Source: JBKEAR01 sp047972425 (lineage in GTDB: Bacteria; Pseudomonadota; Alphaproteobacteria; JBKEAR01). Taken from it: 64,000 bases of DNA. The position numbers and the translations under genes were made by a program. The notes under the pieces are model-generated. The model saw only the letters and a program-made list of their open reading frames with translations, was not told the DNA's origin and ran no database searches. The DNA lies in NCBI GenBank assembly GCA_047972425.1, contig JBKEAR010000003.1, positions 186,001 to 250,000 on the forward strand. Reading direction: 5' to 3'. Below are positions 51,579-61,946 of this stretch, piece by piece. Every line of letters starts with the position of its first letter. Position 1 is the first letter of the stretch.

Positions 51579-53615
51579 ATGCCAACATTAACAATTAACG
51601 GAAAAGAGATAACCGTAGAAGATGGTATGACAGTTCTTCAGGCTTGTGAGCAAGCCGGAATTGAAGTACCACGTTTTTGCTATCATGAGCGCTTATCCAT
51701 AGCCGGTTCTTGCCGTATGTGCTTAGTAGAGATGGAGCGCTCGCCAAAACTCATTGCCAGCTGTGCAATGCCTGCAGGTGAAGGAATGGTTGTTACAACC
51801 GATAGCAAACGGGTAGAAGAAGCCCGTGGTGGTGTAATGGAGCTTCTTTTATTAAACCATCCATTAGATTGCCCTGTTTGTGACCAAGGTGGAGAATGCG
51901 ACTTGCAAGACCAAGCTGTTGGTTATGGTCGGGGGTATGGCCGAAATATCGATGGCCGCCGGATTGTAAAAGACAAATATATCGGGCCACTTGTCAAAAC
52001 GGTTATGACCCGTTGTATTCAATGTACCCGATGTGTACGCTTTATGGACGAAATTGCTGGCTCTCCTGAGCTTGGTGGTGCTTATCGTGGTGAACATTTA
52101 GAAATAACACCTTATTTTGAAGGCCCATTAAAATCTAACCTTTCAGGTAATTTGGTTGATGTCTGCCCAGTTGGTGCTTTAACAAATGCACAATATGCAT
52201 TCAGAGCACGCCCTTGGGAGCTTACACATACCGATTCAATCGATATCATGGATGCTGTAGGTACGAACATCAGTTTAGATACCCGATTTGGCGAAGTTTT
52301 ACGAATTACGCCACGTTTAAATGAAGATGTTAACGAGGAATGGTTGGCTGATAAAGGTCGTTATATCGTCGATGCTTTAAAGCGCCAACGTTTGGATCGC
52401 CCATGGATACGCAAAGAAGGTAAGTTACAAGCGGCCGATTGGAATGAAGCCTTTGATGTTGTTGTTGGTAAAGTCAATACAACTGATCCGCAAAAACAAG
52501 CCGCTATTAGTGGTGATTTAACCGATGCCGAAACAGCTTATTCATTTAAATGTTTATTCGAGAGCTTAGGTATTAAAAATATCGATTGTCGTCAAGATGG
52601 TGGTTGGTTAGATATCAATAATCCAGTTAGTTGGCGTTTTAATAGCTCAATCGCAGGTATCGAAGAAGCAGATCTTATTTTACTTATAGCAACAAATCCA
52701 GCAAAAGAAGCACCTGTTTTAAATGCTCGTATTCGTAAACGTTATTTAAAAGATGGGTTAACTGTTGGCTTGCTAGGCGCCGATGCTGATTTAACTTACA
52801 AAAAAGAGTATTTAGGTAATGATGCCTCTATTCTTAAAGATATTGCTTTAGGTAGCCACCCATTTGCAGAAAAACTAAAAGCAGCTAAAAATCCAATGAT
52901 TGTTTTGGGGCAATCGGCGATGCACCGTGAAGATGCTGCGGCTATTATGTCAATATCCAGAAAAATTATCACCGATTATGATGGTATTCGTGATGATTGG
53001 AACGGATATAATATGCTTCATAGTAATACAGGCCGTATTACATCGCTTGAGGCAGGTTTTATTCCATTAGAAGGTGGTAAAGATATTTATCAAATTCTCG
53101 AAGCTGCCCAAAATAATGAAATAGATGTTGTTTGGCTTTTAGGCGCCGATGAAGTTGATACCGAGGCCTTAAAAAATAGTTTTGTAATTTATGTAGGGCA
53201 CCACGGCGATAAAGCAGCAGCTATTGCCGATGTCATTTTACCTGCAGCCGCATGGAACGAAAAATCATCAATTTTTGTCAATACAGAAGGGCGTGCTCAA
53301 TTAACATTTGCAGCGTCAACGCCAGTTGGTGAAGCTAAAGAAGATTGGGCAATTGCAAGGGCAATTTCCGAAAAACTCGGTAAAACATTGCCTTGGGATA
53401 AACTTGCCGAACTTAGAGAGCATATGGCAAAAAATTCACCAATATTTGCAAATATCGGCGATTTACTTGTTGCAGAATGGGGGGAATTTGGAATAGAAGG
53501 GGACATACAAAGTAAACCTTTCCATTCTCTAATTTCTAACTATTATATGACAAATTCCATTAGTCGTAACTCGCCAATGATGGCACTTGCGACGAAAGAA
53601 ATAGAGGGAGCTTAA
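51579..53615 (+). CDS. nuoG: NADH-quinone oxidoreductase subunit G
   Basis: Largest peripheral subunit, holding clusters N1b, N4 and N5. The 678-residue product has the ferredoxin-like N-terminus with CYHERLSIAGSCRMCLVEME, the His-containing N5 motif HPLDCPVCDQGGECDLQDQ, and N4 ligands in TRCIQCTRCVRF with CPVGAL. At this length it belongs to the short mitochondrial-like type without the large C-terminal extension of E. coli NuoG. A molybdopterin-oxidoreductase-like fold fills the C-terminal two thirds. nuoH starts 4 bases later. Confidence 0.98.
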   Translation: MPTLTINGKEITVEDGMTVLQACEQAGIEVPRFCYHERLSIAGSCRMCLVEMERSPKLIASCAMPAGEGMVVTTDSKRVEEARGGVMELLLLNHPLDCPVCDQGGECDLQDQAVGYGRGYGRNIDGRRIVKDKYIGPLVKTVMTRCIQCTRCVRFMDEIAGSPELGGAYRGEHLEITPYFEGPLKSNLSGNLVDVCPVGALTNAQYAFRARPWELTHTDSIDIMDAVGTNISLDTRFGEVLRITPRLNEDVNEEWLADKGRYIVDALKRQRLDRPWIRKEGKLQAADWNEAFDVVVGKVNTTDPQKQAAISGDLTDAETAYSFKCLFESLGIKNIDCRQDGGWLDINNPVSWRFNSSIAGIEEADLILLIATNPAKEAPVLNARIRKRYLKDGLTVGLLGADADLTYKKEYLGNDASILKDIALGSHPFAEKLKAAKNPMIVLGQSAMHREDAAAIMSISRKIITDYDGIRDDWNGYNMLHSNTGRITSLEAGFIPLEGGKDIYQILEAAQNNEIDVVWLLGADEVDTEALKNSFVIYVGHHGDKAAAIADVILPAAAWNEKSSIFVNTEGRAQLTFAASTPVGEAKEDWAIARAISEKLGKTLPWDKLAELREHMAKNSPIFANIGDLLVAEWGEFGIEGDIQSKPFHSLISNYYMTNSISRNSPMMALATKEIEGA

Positions 53616-53619
53616 AGAT

Positions 53620-54675
53620 ATGCCAGATTTTGTTTTAAACATATTGCCTGGATTTTTATCTGGCTTTCTCAGTGGTTGGTTTGGCGATTTAGTTTGGCGC
53701 TTAGCAATGATTGGCGTGACTATTGGTATTCTTATGGGACTTATGGCTTATGTAACATATTACGAACGTCGCGTATTAGGTGCCATGCATACACGTAAGG
53801 GGCCAAATGTGGTTGGACCTTGGGGGCTGTTACAGCCACTTGCCGATGGTGCTAAATTATTCTTAAAAGAAACAATCATTCCAACAAAGTCGAATAAAGC
53901 AATATTCTTTATTGCACCGGCAATGACATTTATGTTAGCGATTATGGCTTGGGCAGTTATTCCTTTTAAAGAAAATTGGGTACATGCTAATATCAATTTA
54001 GGTATGCTTTATATTTTAGCCATTAGTTCTATGGGGGTATATGGTATTTTACTTGCCGGTTGGGCTGGTAATTCTAAATATTCATTCTTAGGTGGGTTGC
54101 GTTCGGCGGCACAAATGATTTCTTATGAGCTTGCTATGGGCGCTATCATTGTTTGTGTTGTTCTAATTGTTGGTAGCTTCAATTTACAAAAAATTGTTTT
54201 GTGGCAAAAAGAGCATTTTTGGTTAATGTTCCCATTATTCCCTTTGTTCATTATGTATTTTATTTGTACATTGGTAGAGACTAATCGTCATCCGTTTGAC
54301 TTTCCCGAGGCTGATCAAGAAATTGTTGCCGGTTATAACGTAGAATATTCAGCCATGGTTTTTGCACTATTCTTTCTTGGTGAATATATGAATATGATGC
54401 TTATGTGCGGTATTACAGCTATTTTATTTATGGGGGGCTGGTTGCCTATTATCGATATTGCCCCGTTTAATTTAATTCCGGGGCCTATCTGGTTAACTCT
54501 TAAAATTGCATTTTTATTATTCTTTTATATTCAAGCCCGTACAACAGTACCGCGTTATCGTTATGACCAATTAATGCGGTTAGGTTGGAAAGTATTTTTA
54601 CCTGTAAGTTTTGTGGCAGTTGTTGGAATTGCCGGAATTTTGGTTGCCACAGGCTGGCTTCCTGGTGTTAATTAA
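53620..54675 (+). CDS. nuoH: NADH-quinone oxidoreductase subunit H
   Basis: Membrane subunit (ND1 homolog) that forms the quinone entry channel. The 351-residue product has about eight to nine membrane segments and the conserved YYERRVLGAMHTRKGPNVVGPWGLLQPLADGAKLF, RSAAQMISYELAMG and ETNRHPFDFPEADQEIVAGYNVEYSAM loops with charged residues linking to NuoB/D. It follows nuoG by 4 bases and precedes nuoI by 12. Confidence 0.98.
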   Translation: MPDFVLNILPGFLSGFLSGWFGDLVWRLAMIGVTIGILMGLMAYVTYYERRVLGAMHTRKGPNVVGPWGLLQPLADGAKLFLKETIIPTKSNKAIFFIAPAMTFMLAIMAWAVIPFKENWVHANINLGMLYILAISSMGVYGILLAGWAGNSKYSFLGGLRSAAQMISYELAMGAIIVCVVLIVGSFNLQKIVLWQKEHFWLMFPLFPLFIMYFICTLVETNRHPFDFPEADQEIVAGYNVEYSAMVFALFFLGEYMNMMLMCGITAILFMGGWLPIIDIAPFNLIPGPIWLTLKIAFLLFFYIQARTTVPRYRYDQLMRLGWKVFLPVSFVAVVGIAGILVATGWLPGVN

Positions 54676-54687
54676 GGAGATTGATAA

Positions 54688-55182
54688 ATGAGTAAAATTG
54701 CATATATGGTTCGCTCCTTTTTTCTTATAGATATGGTTGATGCTTGTTGGCAAACATTAAAACCGATGTTTAAGCCAAAAGTAACACTTAATTATCCATA
54801 TGAAAAAGCACCAGTGAGTTTTCGTTTTCGTGGTGAGCATGCATTACGGCGTTATGCCGATGGTAGTGAGCGTTGTATTGCTTGTAAATTATGCGAGGCA
54901 ATCTGCCCAGCATTAGCGATTACAATCGATGCTGCCCCCAGAGAAAGTGAGCATGATGCACGGCGCACAATCCGTTATGATATCGATATGGGTAAATGTA
55001 TTTATTGTGGTCTATGCCAAGAGGCTTGCCCAGTAGAGGCCATTGTTATGGGGCCTAATCAAGAATTTGGTACTGAAACCCGAAGTGAGCTTTTATACGA
55101 TAAAGATCGTTTATTAGCCAATGGCGATCGGTGGGAGTTAGAACTTGCAGAGCGCATCCGTTTAGATGCACCGTATCGCTAG
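54688..55182 (+). CDS. nuoI: NADH-quinone oxidoreductase subunit I
   Basis: Ferredoxin-like subunit (TYKY homolog) with two 4Fe-4S clusters, N6a and N6b. The 164-residue product has both motifs intact: CIACKLCEAICP (about 72-83) and CIYCGLCQEACP (about 111-122). The N-terminal amphipathic helix and FRGEHALRRYADGSERC are typical. Length is that of the alphaproteobacterial/mitochondrial form. It is followed by nuoJ after a 15-base gap with an AGGAGG site. Confidence 0.98.
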   Translation: MSKIAYMVRSFFLIDMVDACWQTLKPMFKPKVTLNYPYEKAPVSFRFRGEHALRRYADGSERCIACKLCEAICPALAITIDAAPRESEHDARRTIRYDIDMGKCIYCGLCQEACPVEAIVMGPNQEFGTETRSELLYDKDRLLANGDRWELELAERIRLDAPYR

Positions 55183-55197
55183 GAGGAAAGAACAACA

Positions 55198-55797
55198 ATG
55201 TTTATTCAAGCTTTTGCTTTTTGTTTATTTGCAGTGGCCGCAATTGTAGGTGCTATTGGCGTAATTAGTGCCAAAAATCCTGTGGCATCTGTATTACTTA
55301 TGGTTTGGACGTTTTTTTCGGCCGCCGGATTATTTATTCTTCAGGGTGCTGAATATTTGGGCTTTCTTCTCGTTATCGTTTATGTTGGCGCCATTGCCGT
55401 TTTATTCCTGTTTATTGTTATGATGCTCAATATTGATTATGTTGAGCTTAGAGAAGGTTTTGTTAAAAATATTAAATGGGGTGTTCTTGTTGGCGTTGGT
55501 TTGGCTGCAGAGCTAATCACAATTATATTTGCAAGCAAAGGTCAATTAATGCATGCCAAGGATATTCCGGCTGGAGAAGAAAATATCGTTGTCATCGGCT
55601 CATTACTTTATAACGATTATATGCTTGCATTTTGGATTGCGGGTGTCATTTTGCTTGTTGCCCTTGTTGGTGCGGTCACATTAACCCATCGTCGTCGTTC
55701 AGATGTTAAACGTCAAGATTTGGTTGATCAAGCTATGACACAACCTGAAGACCGCATAAGAACTGTTAAAGTTGAAAGCGGAAAGGGGATCGGATAA
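55198..55797 (+). CDS. nuoJ: NADH-quinone oxidoreductase subunit J
   Basis: Membrane subunit (ND6 homolog). The 199-residue product has five membrane segments and the conserved pi-bulge region EYLGFLLVIVYVGAIAVLFLFIVMML. A charged cytoplasmic tail of about 30 residues (RRRSDVKRQDLVDQAM...) ends the protein. The stop overlaps the nuoK start by one base, so the two are translationally coupled. Confidence 0.97.
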   Translation: MFIQAFAFCLFAVAAIVGAIGVISAKNPVASVLLMVWTFFSAAGLFILQGAEYLGFLLVIVYVGAIAVLFLFIVMMLNIDYVELREGFVKNIKWGVLVGVGLAAELITIIFASKGQLMHAKDIPAGEENIVVIGSLLYNDYMLAFWIAGVILLVALVGAVTLTHRRRSDVKRQDLVDQAMTQPEDRIRTVKVESGKGIG

Positions 55798-56114
55798 TGT
55801 TTATTGCACCTATTTATTATGTCATTTTAGCCGCAGTTTTATTTGTTATTGGTGTCGCCGGAATTTTTATTAACCGTAAAAACATTATTATTATGTTGAT
55901 GTGCATTGAACTGATGTTACTTGCCGTTAATTTAAATTTTGTTACGATGTCGAGTCTTTTTGAAGGTACTGCACGTGCTTCGGGGCAAATTTTTGTTATT
56001 TTTACAATGACAGTTGCTGCTGCAGAAGTTGCCATTGGATTGGCAATATTAGTAACATTTTTTAGGAACCGTAATTCGATTGCCGTCGAAGATATTAGAG
56101 AGCTGAGGGGATAA
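55797..56114 (+). CDS. nuoK: NADH-quinone oxidoreductase subunit K
   Basis: Small membrane subunit (ND4L homolog) of 105 residues with three membrane segments and the two conserved membrane Glu: MLMCIELMLLAVNLNF and MTVAAAEVAIGLAILVTFFRNR. These belong to the proton-conducting E-channel. It overlaps nuoJ by one base and lies 7 bases before nuoL. Confidence 0.98.
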   Translation: MFIAPIYYVILAAVLFVIGVAGIFINRKNIIIMLMCIELMLLAVNLNFVTMSSLFEGTARASGQIFVIFTMTVAAAEVAIGLAILVTFFRNRNSIAVEDIRELRG

Positions 56115-56121
56115 ATATATT

Positions 56122-58113
56122 ATGTATGCTATCGCAATATTTTTGCCGTTAATTACGAGTATCATTGCCGGCGTATTGACATTTATGAAGCACGGCGTTG
56201 ATGCAGAGCATGCGCGTAAATATGATACAGCTGCTCAATATATCACATCGGGTGGATTGATTATATCGGCTTTAATTGGTATTGTTATGTTTTTCGATAT
56301 CGCATTGTCGGGGCAATCACTGACTGTGAATGTGCTTAGCTGGATGCAATCGGGCTTTCTAGATGTTAATTGGGCATTAAGATTTGATACTTTATCGGTT
56401 GTGATGATTTGTGTGGTCACAATTATTTCAGCCATGGTTCATATCTATTCTATCGGATATATGAGTGATGATCCTTCAATTGCACGTTTCCAATCCTATT
56501 TAAGTTTATTCACATTTGGCATGCTTATGCTTGTGACAGCTGATAATTTAGCTCAACTTTTCTTTGGTTGGGAAGCTGTGGGACTGTGCTCGTATCTCTT
56601 AATCGGATTTTGGTATCATAAGCCTAGTGCAAATAATGCCGCTATGAAAGCCTTTATTGTTAACCGTGTTGGCGATTTTGGGTTTAGCTTAGGTATTTTT
56701 GCTACTTTTATGTTATTTAAAACCATTAACTTTGATGATATTTTTGCATTAGCACCGCAATTTGCCGATGCGAGAGTCCATCTTTTTGGTTTTGACCTCC
56801 ATGCATTAACACTTATTTGCTTGTTATTATTTGTTGGAGCCATGGGTAAATCGGCACAGCTTGGTTTACATGTTTGGCTACCCGATGCGATGGAAGGCCC
56901 AACACCTGTATCGGCTTTAATTCACGCAGCAACAATGGTAACAGCTGGTGTTTTTATGGTTGCACGTCTTAGCCCATTATTCGATCTTTCGACAACGGCA
57001 CTTGTTGTTGTAACCGTTGTGGGTGCATCCACAGCATTATTTGCAGCAACTGTTGGCTGTGTGCAAAATGATATTAAGCGTGTTATCGCATTTTCTACAT
57101 GTTCGCAGTTAGGTTATATGTTCTTTGCATTGGGTGTACAAGCTTACCAAGGCGGTATGTTTCATTTAACAACCCATGCTTTTTTTAAAGCTTTACTCTT
57201 TTTGGGAGCAGGTGCTGTTATTCATGCCATGCATCACGAGCAAGATATGCGTAAAATGGGGGGGTTATGGAAAAAAATTCCAATCACCTATGCCTTTATG
57301 ATGATTGGTACATTAGCGATTATCGGTTTTCCGTATCTATCCGGTTTTTATTCAAAAGATTTAATTTTAGAAGCTGCATATATGGCTGGTTCTGTAGAAG
57401 GCCATCCGGCTCTTGTGGGTAAATTTGCTTATTTTGTTGGTACTTTTGTAGCAATGCTCACAGCATTTTATAGCTGGCGCTTAATTTTTATGACATTCCA
57501 TGGCAAACCCAAAGATCAACATGCTTACGACCATGCGCACGATGCCCCTTGGGTAATGTTAGCACCTATGGCAGTACTTGTTGTTGGTTCTATCTTTGCA
57601 GGTGGTATGCTTTATAAATATTTTGTTGGTGGTGGCGAAGCTTTTGCCCAATTTTGGGGTAGTGCTATTCCATCTTCGGGGCATCAACCATCCGTAAATG
57701 TTATTCATGCGGCGCATGAAATTCCGGCTTTATATAAATGGTTACCAACAGTACTTGTTGCCGTAGGTTCGGTTGTTGCTTATTTATTCTATATGGTCAG
57801 AACGGATATTCCGGCCAAGCTTGCCAGCCAATATAAAAACCTTTACAACTTCTTACTCAACAAATGGTACTTTGATGAATTATACGATAAAATCTTTGTG
57901 CAACCTTGTTTGAGATTAGGACGTTTTTTCTGGAAAAAAGGCGATGTTGGCTTTATCGATCGCTTTGGGCCTGATGGTTTAGCAAAAACCGTTGTTAATT
58001 TATCAAAACAAACAAGTAGATTACAAACTGGTTATATTAACCAATATGCACTTGTTATGCTTATAGGAGTTGTTCTTTTGTTAGCGTTTGTCATGATTGT
58101 GGGAGGTAAGTAG
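56122..58113 (+). CDS. nuoL: NADH-quinone oxidoreductase subunit L
   Basis: Distal antiporter-like proton-pumping subunit (ND5 homolog). The 663-residue product has about 16 membrane segments, including FFGWEAVGLCSYLLIGFWYHKPSANNAAMKAFIVNRVGDFGFSLG, KSAQLGLHVWLPDAMEGPTPVSALIHAATMVTAGVFMV and the C-terminal lateral helix region leading to a last membrane anchor. Conserved Glu and Lys residues of the proton path are present. It is 2 bases from nuoM. Confidence 0.98.
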   Translation: MYAIAIFLPLITSIIAGVLTFMKHGVDAEHARKYDTAAQYITSGGLIISALIGIVMFFDIALSGQSLTVNVLSWMQSGFLDVNWALRFDTLSVVMICVVTIISAMVHIYSIGYMSDDPSIARFQSYLSLFTFGMLMLVTADNLAQLFFGWEAVGLCSYLLIGFWYHKPSANNAAMKAFIVNRVGDFGFSLGIFATFMLFKTINFDDIFALAPQFADARVHLFGFDLHALTLICLLLFVGAMGKSAQLGLHVWLPDAMEGPTPVSALIHAATMVTAGVFMVARLSPLFDLSTTALVVVTVVGASTALFAATVGCVQNDIKRVIAFSTCSQLGYMFFALGVQAYQGGMFHLTTHAFFKALLFLGAGAVIHAMHHEQDMRKMGGLWKKIPITYAFMMIGTLAIIGFPYLSGFYSKDLILEAAYMAGSVEGHPALVGKFAYFVGTFVAMLTAFYSWRLIFMTFHGKPKDQHAYDHAHDAPWVMLAPMAVLVVGSIFAGGMLYKYFVGGGEAFAQFWGSAIPSSGHQPSVNVIHAAHEIPALYKWLPTVLVAVGSVVAYLFYMVRTDIPAKLASQYKNLYNFLLNKWYFDELYDKIFVQPCLRLGRFFWKKGDVGFIDRFGPDGLAKTVVNLSKQTSRLQTGYINQYALVMLIGVVLLLAFVMIVGGK

Positions 58114-58115
58114 TT

Positions 58116-59705
58116 ATGAGTTTACCATTACTTTCAATAATCACATTTACTCCGTTACTTGGCGCATTTATCATTATGTTTATTCGTGGTGATGAAGAAA
58201 ATGTTGCGCGTCTTTCACGTAATGTTGCTATTTATGTTAGCTTAGGAACATTCATTGTTTCGGTATTTTTATGGTTCTTATTCGATCCACAAAATCCAGA
58301 AATGCAATTTACAAATACACCAATTATTCTAACCGAACATTACAAAGCATTTAGTTATCAGGTTGGTGTCGATGGAATATCGTTATTATTTGTTCTTTTA
58401 ACAACATTATTAACGCCCATTTGTATTTTGGCATCAGCATCAATAAAAAAACGTGTTCGCGAATATATGATTTCATTCTTAATTTTAGAATGCATGATGA
58501 TTGGTACTTTTGTTTCAACAAATATTATTCAGTTTTACATCTTTTTTGAGGGTGTGCTTATTCCGATGTTTCTTTTAATTGGCGTTTGGGGTGGCCCACG
58601 CCGAATTTATGCGAGCTTTAAATTATTCTTATATACATTGCTTGGTTCGTTATTCATGATGATTGCTATTTTATATATGATTGCACATGTAGACGGAACA
58701 ACAGGTAACTTTGCCGATTTTATCGGGGTATTTACGCCAAAAGTGCAAATTTGGTTATGGTTTGCTTTCTTTGCATCATTTGCTGTAAAAATGCCAATGT
58801 GGCCAGTACATACATGGCTGCCCGATGCCCACGTTGAAGCACCAACCGCGGGTTCTGTAATCTTAGCGGGTGTATTACTAAAATTTGGCTCTTATGGGTT
58901 TATTCGGGTATTGTTACCTATTTTACCCGATGCTTCGCAACAGCTTGCATGGCTTGTTATGTTGCTATCGATTATTGCCGTTATTTATACATCGCTTGTT
59001 GCGCTTGTCCAAGATGATATGAAAAAACTGATTGCTTATTCATCAGTTGCACATATGGGCTTTGTTACCGCAGGTATATTTGCCTTAAATAAGCAAGGTG
59101 TCGAAGGTGCGATATTCCAATCGCTAAGTCATGGTATTGTATCGGGTGCTTTGTTTATGATTGTAGGGGTTGTTTATGACCGTATCCATAGTCGGGAAAT
59201 TGCCACATATGGTGGTTTGGTCGACCGTATGCCAAAATATGCCCTAATTTTTATGATCTTTATGATGGCAAGTATTGGCCTCCCCGGAACCTCTGGCTTT
59301 GTTGGTGAGTTCCTTATCTTACTTGGTGTGTTCAATGCTAATCAATGGGTTGCATTTTTTATAAGTACCGGTGTTATCTTAGGCGCGGTATATATGTTAT
59401 GGCTCTATAGACGTATTATTTTTGGCACATTAACTAATCCAAAATTAAAAGATATTAAGGACTTGTTTAGACGAGAAGTTTTATGTTTTGCACCGCTTTT
59501 AATTTTAACGTTATGGATGGGTATATATCCAAAACCATTTTTAAATATTATGAGTGCAAGTGTAGATAATTTGCTTTATGTTCAAATGGATATGGAGCGT
59601 CCGCAAGCTGTTGAGGTTAAAGAGGTAGAGAATGGACATCATGAAACTGCTGAAGCAAGCATTGAGCATGAAACTGAAACAACAACAGAAGCAGAGACAC
59701 ATTAG
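58116..59705 (+). CDS. nuoM: NADH-quinone oxidoreductase subunit M
   Basis: Antiporter-like proton-pumping subunit (ND4 homolog). The 529-residue product has about 14 membrane segments with FYIFFEGVLIPMFLLIGVWGGPRRIYASFKLFLYTLLGS, KMPMWPVHTWLPDAHVEAPTAGSVILAGVLLK and KKLIAYSSVAHMGFVTAGIF. The C-terminal 35 residues are a hydrophilic Glu/Thr/His tail (HHETAEASIEHETETTTEAETH), an AT-lineage extension not needed for function in other species. nuoN starts 14 bases later. Confidence 0.97.
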   Translation: MSLPLLSIITFTPLLGAFIIMFIRGDEENVARLSRNVAIYVSLGTFIVSVFLWFLFDPQNPEMQFTNTPIILTEHYKAFSYQVGVDGISLLFVLLTTLLTPICILASASIKKRVREYMISFLILECMMIGTFVSTNIIQFYIFFEGVLIPMFLLIGVWGGPRRIYASFKLFLYTLLGSLFMMIAILYMIAHVDGTTGNFADFIGVFTPKVQIWLWFAFFASFAVKMPMWPVHTWLPDAHVEAPTAGSVILAGVLLKFGSYGFIRVLLPILPDASQQLAWLVMLLSIIAVIYTSLVALVQDDMKKLIAYSSVAHMGFVTAGIFALNKQGVEGAIFQSLSHGIVSGALFMIVGVVYDRIHSREIATYGGLVDRMPKYALIFMIFMMASIGLPGTSGFVGEFLILLGVFNANQWVAFFISTGVILGAVYMLWLYRRIIFGTLTNPKLKDIKDLFRREVLCFAPLLILTLWMGIYPKPFLNIMSASVDNLLYVQMDMERPQAVEVKEVENGHHETAEASIEHETETTTEAETH

Positions 59706-59719
59706 AGAGGGTATGAAAA

Positions 59720-61174
59720 ATGAATAATCCACAAATTTCTGATTTTATTGCTTTTATACCCGAGCTCTTCTTGGCATTATCCGGTATGATTTTATTGGTT
59801 GTTGGTATTATTAAACGACCATTAACCGAAACAGGTTTAGACGAAAAATCTTTTAATCTTGTTACAATATTATCAATAATTGCTTTAACTGTTACAGCTT
59901 TACTTGTTTTGGTATCGGCTAAAAGCATAATCTTTATGGGGCAGCTTTCTACAGAAAGTTTTCCACAATTTATGAAGTTGATATCTATTTTAGCAGCCGC
60001 TTTTACCTTATTTTCTTCTAGAGCTTGGCTGATAAATAATAAAATGCTCCGATTTGAATATTCGGTTCTTATTTTATTTGCTGTATTAGGTATGATGATA
60101 ATGGTTTCATCGCGTCATTTAATTCTTACTTATTTAGGGTTAGAGCTTCAAAGTTTATCATTATATGTTTTGGCCGCTAGTCGCCGTAGCGATGGCCGTG
60201 CATCGGAAGCCGGCTTAAAATATTTTATTTTAGGTGCTGTTTCTTCGGGTATTTTACTTTATGGTATGTCAATGGTTTATGGTGCAACCGGAAACCTTGC
60301 TTATACTGATATTGCAAATGCACTTTCCGGAATAACAGGAAATAAACTTGCACTTACAGGTATGGTATTCATTATTATCGCCGCTGCATTTAAGATTTCG
60401 GCTGTTCCGTTTCATATGTGGACTCCCGATGTTTACGAGGGTGCACCAACACCAGTTACAGCATTTTTTGCCGTTGCGCCGAAAATTGCAGCATTTGGTC
60501 TTTTGATCACATTATTAATTGGTCCATTCCGTGCAATTTCAACCGATTGGGCATTAATCATTGGTATCCTTTCAGCATTATCTATGATTATTGGCTCAAT
60601 TGCAGCTGTTATGCAAACAAGCATAAAAAGATTAATGGCCTATTCTTCTATTGGTCATATTGGTTATGCACTTATTGGTATCGCTTCTGGCGAAGATGGA
60701 ATTAGTGCAACAATTTTATATTTGGTTATTTATGCTGTTATGAATATTGGTGTATTTGCAATTATCTTAGGCCTATCCCGTGATGGTAAACCTGTCGATA
60801 AAATTGCAGATCTTGCCGGATACTCAAAAACCCATCGGGTTACAGCAGCCTGTATGGCCGTATTGATGTTCTCTATGGCCGGTATTCCCCCATTATTTGG
60901 TTTTGCAGGTAAATTGGTTGTTTTCCAAGCCGCTTTAAATAACGGTTCATTTTTACTGTTATTATTAGCAATTGTCGGTATTTTAACCTCGGTTGTCGGT
61001 GCGTATTATTATTTGCGCATTATCAAAGTTATGTATTTTGATGAAACTGATAATCCATTAGATGAAATTAAAACCGTTGAAGTTAAAATTGTATCAATGG
61101 TATCAACAATTACTGTTATTGTTATGTTACCATTAACAGGGCTTGTAATGAATTTGATTGGAAATATTCTTTAA
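59720..61174 (+). CDS. nuoN: NADH-quinone oxidoreductase subunit N
   Basis: Antiporter-like proton-pumping subunit (ND2 homolog) and last gene of the nuo set. The 484-residue product has about 14 membrane segments with LTYLGLELQSLSLYVLAASRRSDGRASEAGLKYFILGAVSSG, FKISAVPFHMWTPDVYEGAPTPVTAFFAVAPK and KRLMAYSSIGHIGYALIG. The stop is 4 bases before the birA ATG, and the two are probably co-transcribed. Confidence 0.98.
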   Translation: MNNPQISDFIAFIPELFLALSGMILLVVGIIKRPLTETGLDEKSFNLVTILSIIALTVTALLVLVSAKSIIFMGQLSTESFPQFMKLISILAAAFTLFSSRAWLINNKMLRFEYSVLILFAVLGMMIMVSSRHLILTYLGLELQSLSLYVLAASRRSDGRASEAGLKYFILGAVSSGILLYGMSMVYGATGNLAYTDIANALSGITGNKLALTGMVFIIIAAAFKISAVPFHMWTPDVYEGAPTPVTAFFAVAPKIAAFGLLITLLIGPFRAISTDWALIIGILSALSMIIGSIAAVMQTSIKRLMAYSSIGHIGYALIGIASGEDGISATILYLVIYAVMNIGVFAIILGLSRDGKPVDKIADLAGYSKTHRVTAACMAVLMFSMAGIPPLFGFAGKLVVFQAALNNGSFLLLLLAIVGILTSVVGAYYYLRIIKVMYFDETDNPLDEIKTVEVKIVSMVSTITVIVMLPLTGLVMNLIGNIL

Positions 61175-61178
61175 GAAT

Positions 61179-61946
61179 ATGGAAATAAAAAAAATTCATC
61201 AATGGTCTATTCTATCTTTTGATGAGATAGATTCAACAAATATAAAAGCGATGCAAATGCTCCAATCGGAGAATTTGCATCGCTTTGTTATTTCAGCCAC
61301 AATCCAATTGGGTGGTAAAGGGCGCCATAGCCGTAATTGGATTTCGCCTAAAGGGAATAGTTATTCTACTTATATTTTAGCACCGGCACCCAATGCACCG
61401 TGGAACAACCCAAACGATGCCGCGTTACTTGGCATGTTAACAGCTGTGGCTGTAGGAGAAACGCTACAAGAATTTGGCGTACCCAAAAATGATATTTTTT
61501 ATAAATGGCCCAATGATATATTAATTGACCAACATAAGATTGCTGGCATATTACCCGAGCTTTGTTTGTCGATGAAAAATCATATAAAAGCTGTTATTGT
61601 TGGAGTAGGTGTTAATTTATCGTCTTCTCCTAAAGGGCTTGACCGTAAAATTTTATCGGTTAAAGAAAAATATAATATAACCATTGAGACTAACGAATAT
61701 TTAAATCTGTATCTTAAAAAATTATCCGAATTATTAAATATCTGGATAAATGATGGTTTTAACCCTATATTATCTAAATGGTCTCAAAATAGTCATGTTA
61801 TTGGGGAAGAATTAATTATAAAATTGCCCCATAAGGAATATATGGCTTATTTTTATCGGTTTTCCGAAACGGGCTGCCTTGAGGTTCGTACATCTTATGG
61901 TGAAATTCAGTCGGTACGTGCAGGGGAAATTTTTTTTGCTGAGTAA
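61179..61946 (+). CDS. birA: biotin--[acetyl-CoA-carboxylase] ligase
   Basis: Attaches biotin to the Lys of AccB (15169-15660). The 255-residue product has the biotin/ATP loop GGKGRHSRNWISPKGNSYST, the YKWPNDILIDQHKIAGILPE motif and GVGVNLSSSP, and lacks the N-terminal HTH of E. coli BirA, so it is not a repressor. The ATG at 61179 is chosen; an upstream in-frame TTG lies inside nuoN. No strong ribosome-binding site precedes it, so translation probably couples to the nuoN stop 4 bases away. nuoN-birA-rnj is a common alphaproteobacterial order. Confidence 0.93.
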   Translation: MEIKKIHQWSILSFDEIDSTNIKAMQMLQSENLHRFVISATIQLGGKGRHSRNWISPKGNSYSTYILAPAPNAPWNNPNDAALLGMLTAVAVGETLQEFGVPKNDIFYKWPNDILIDQHKIAGILPELCLSMKNHIKAVIVGVGVNLSSSPKGLDRKILSVKEKYNITIETNEYLNLYLKKLSELLNIWINDGFNPILSKWSQNSHVIGEELIIKLPHKEYMAYFYRFSETGCLEVRTSYGEIQSVRAGEIFFAE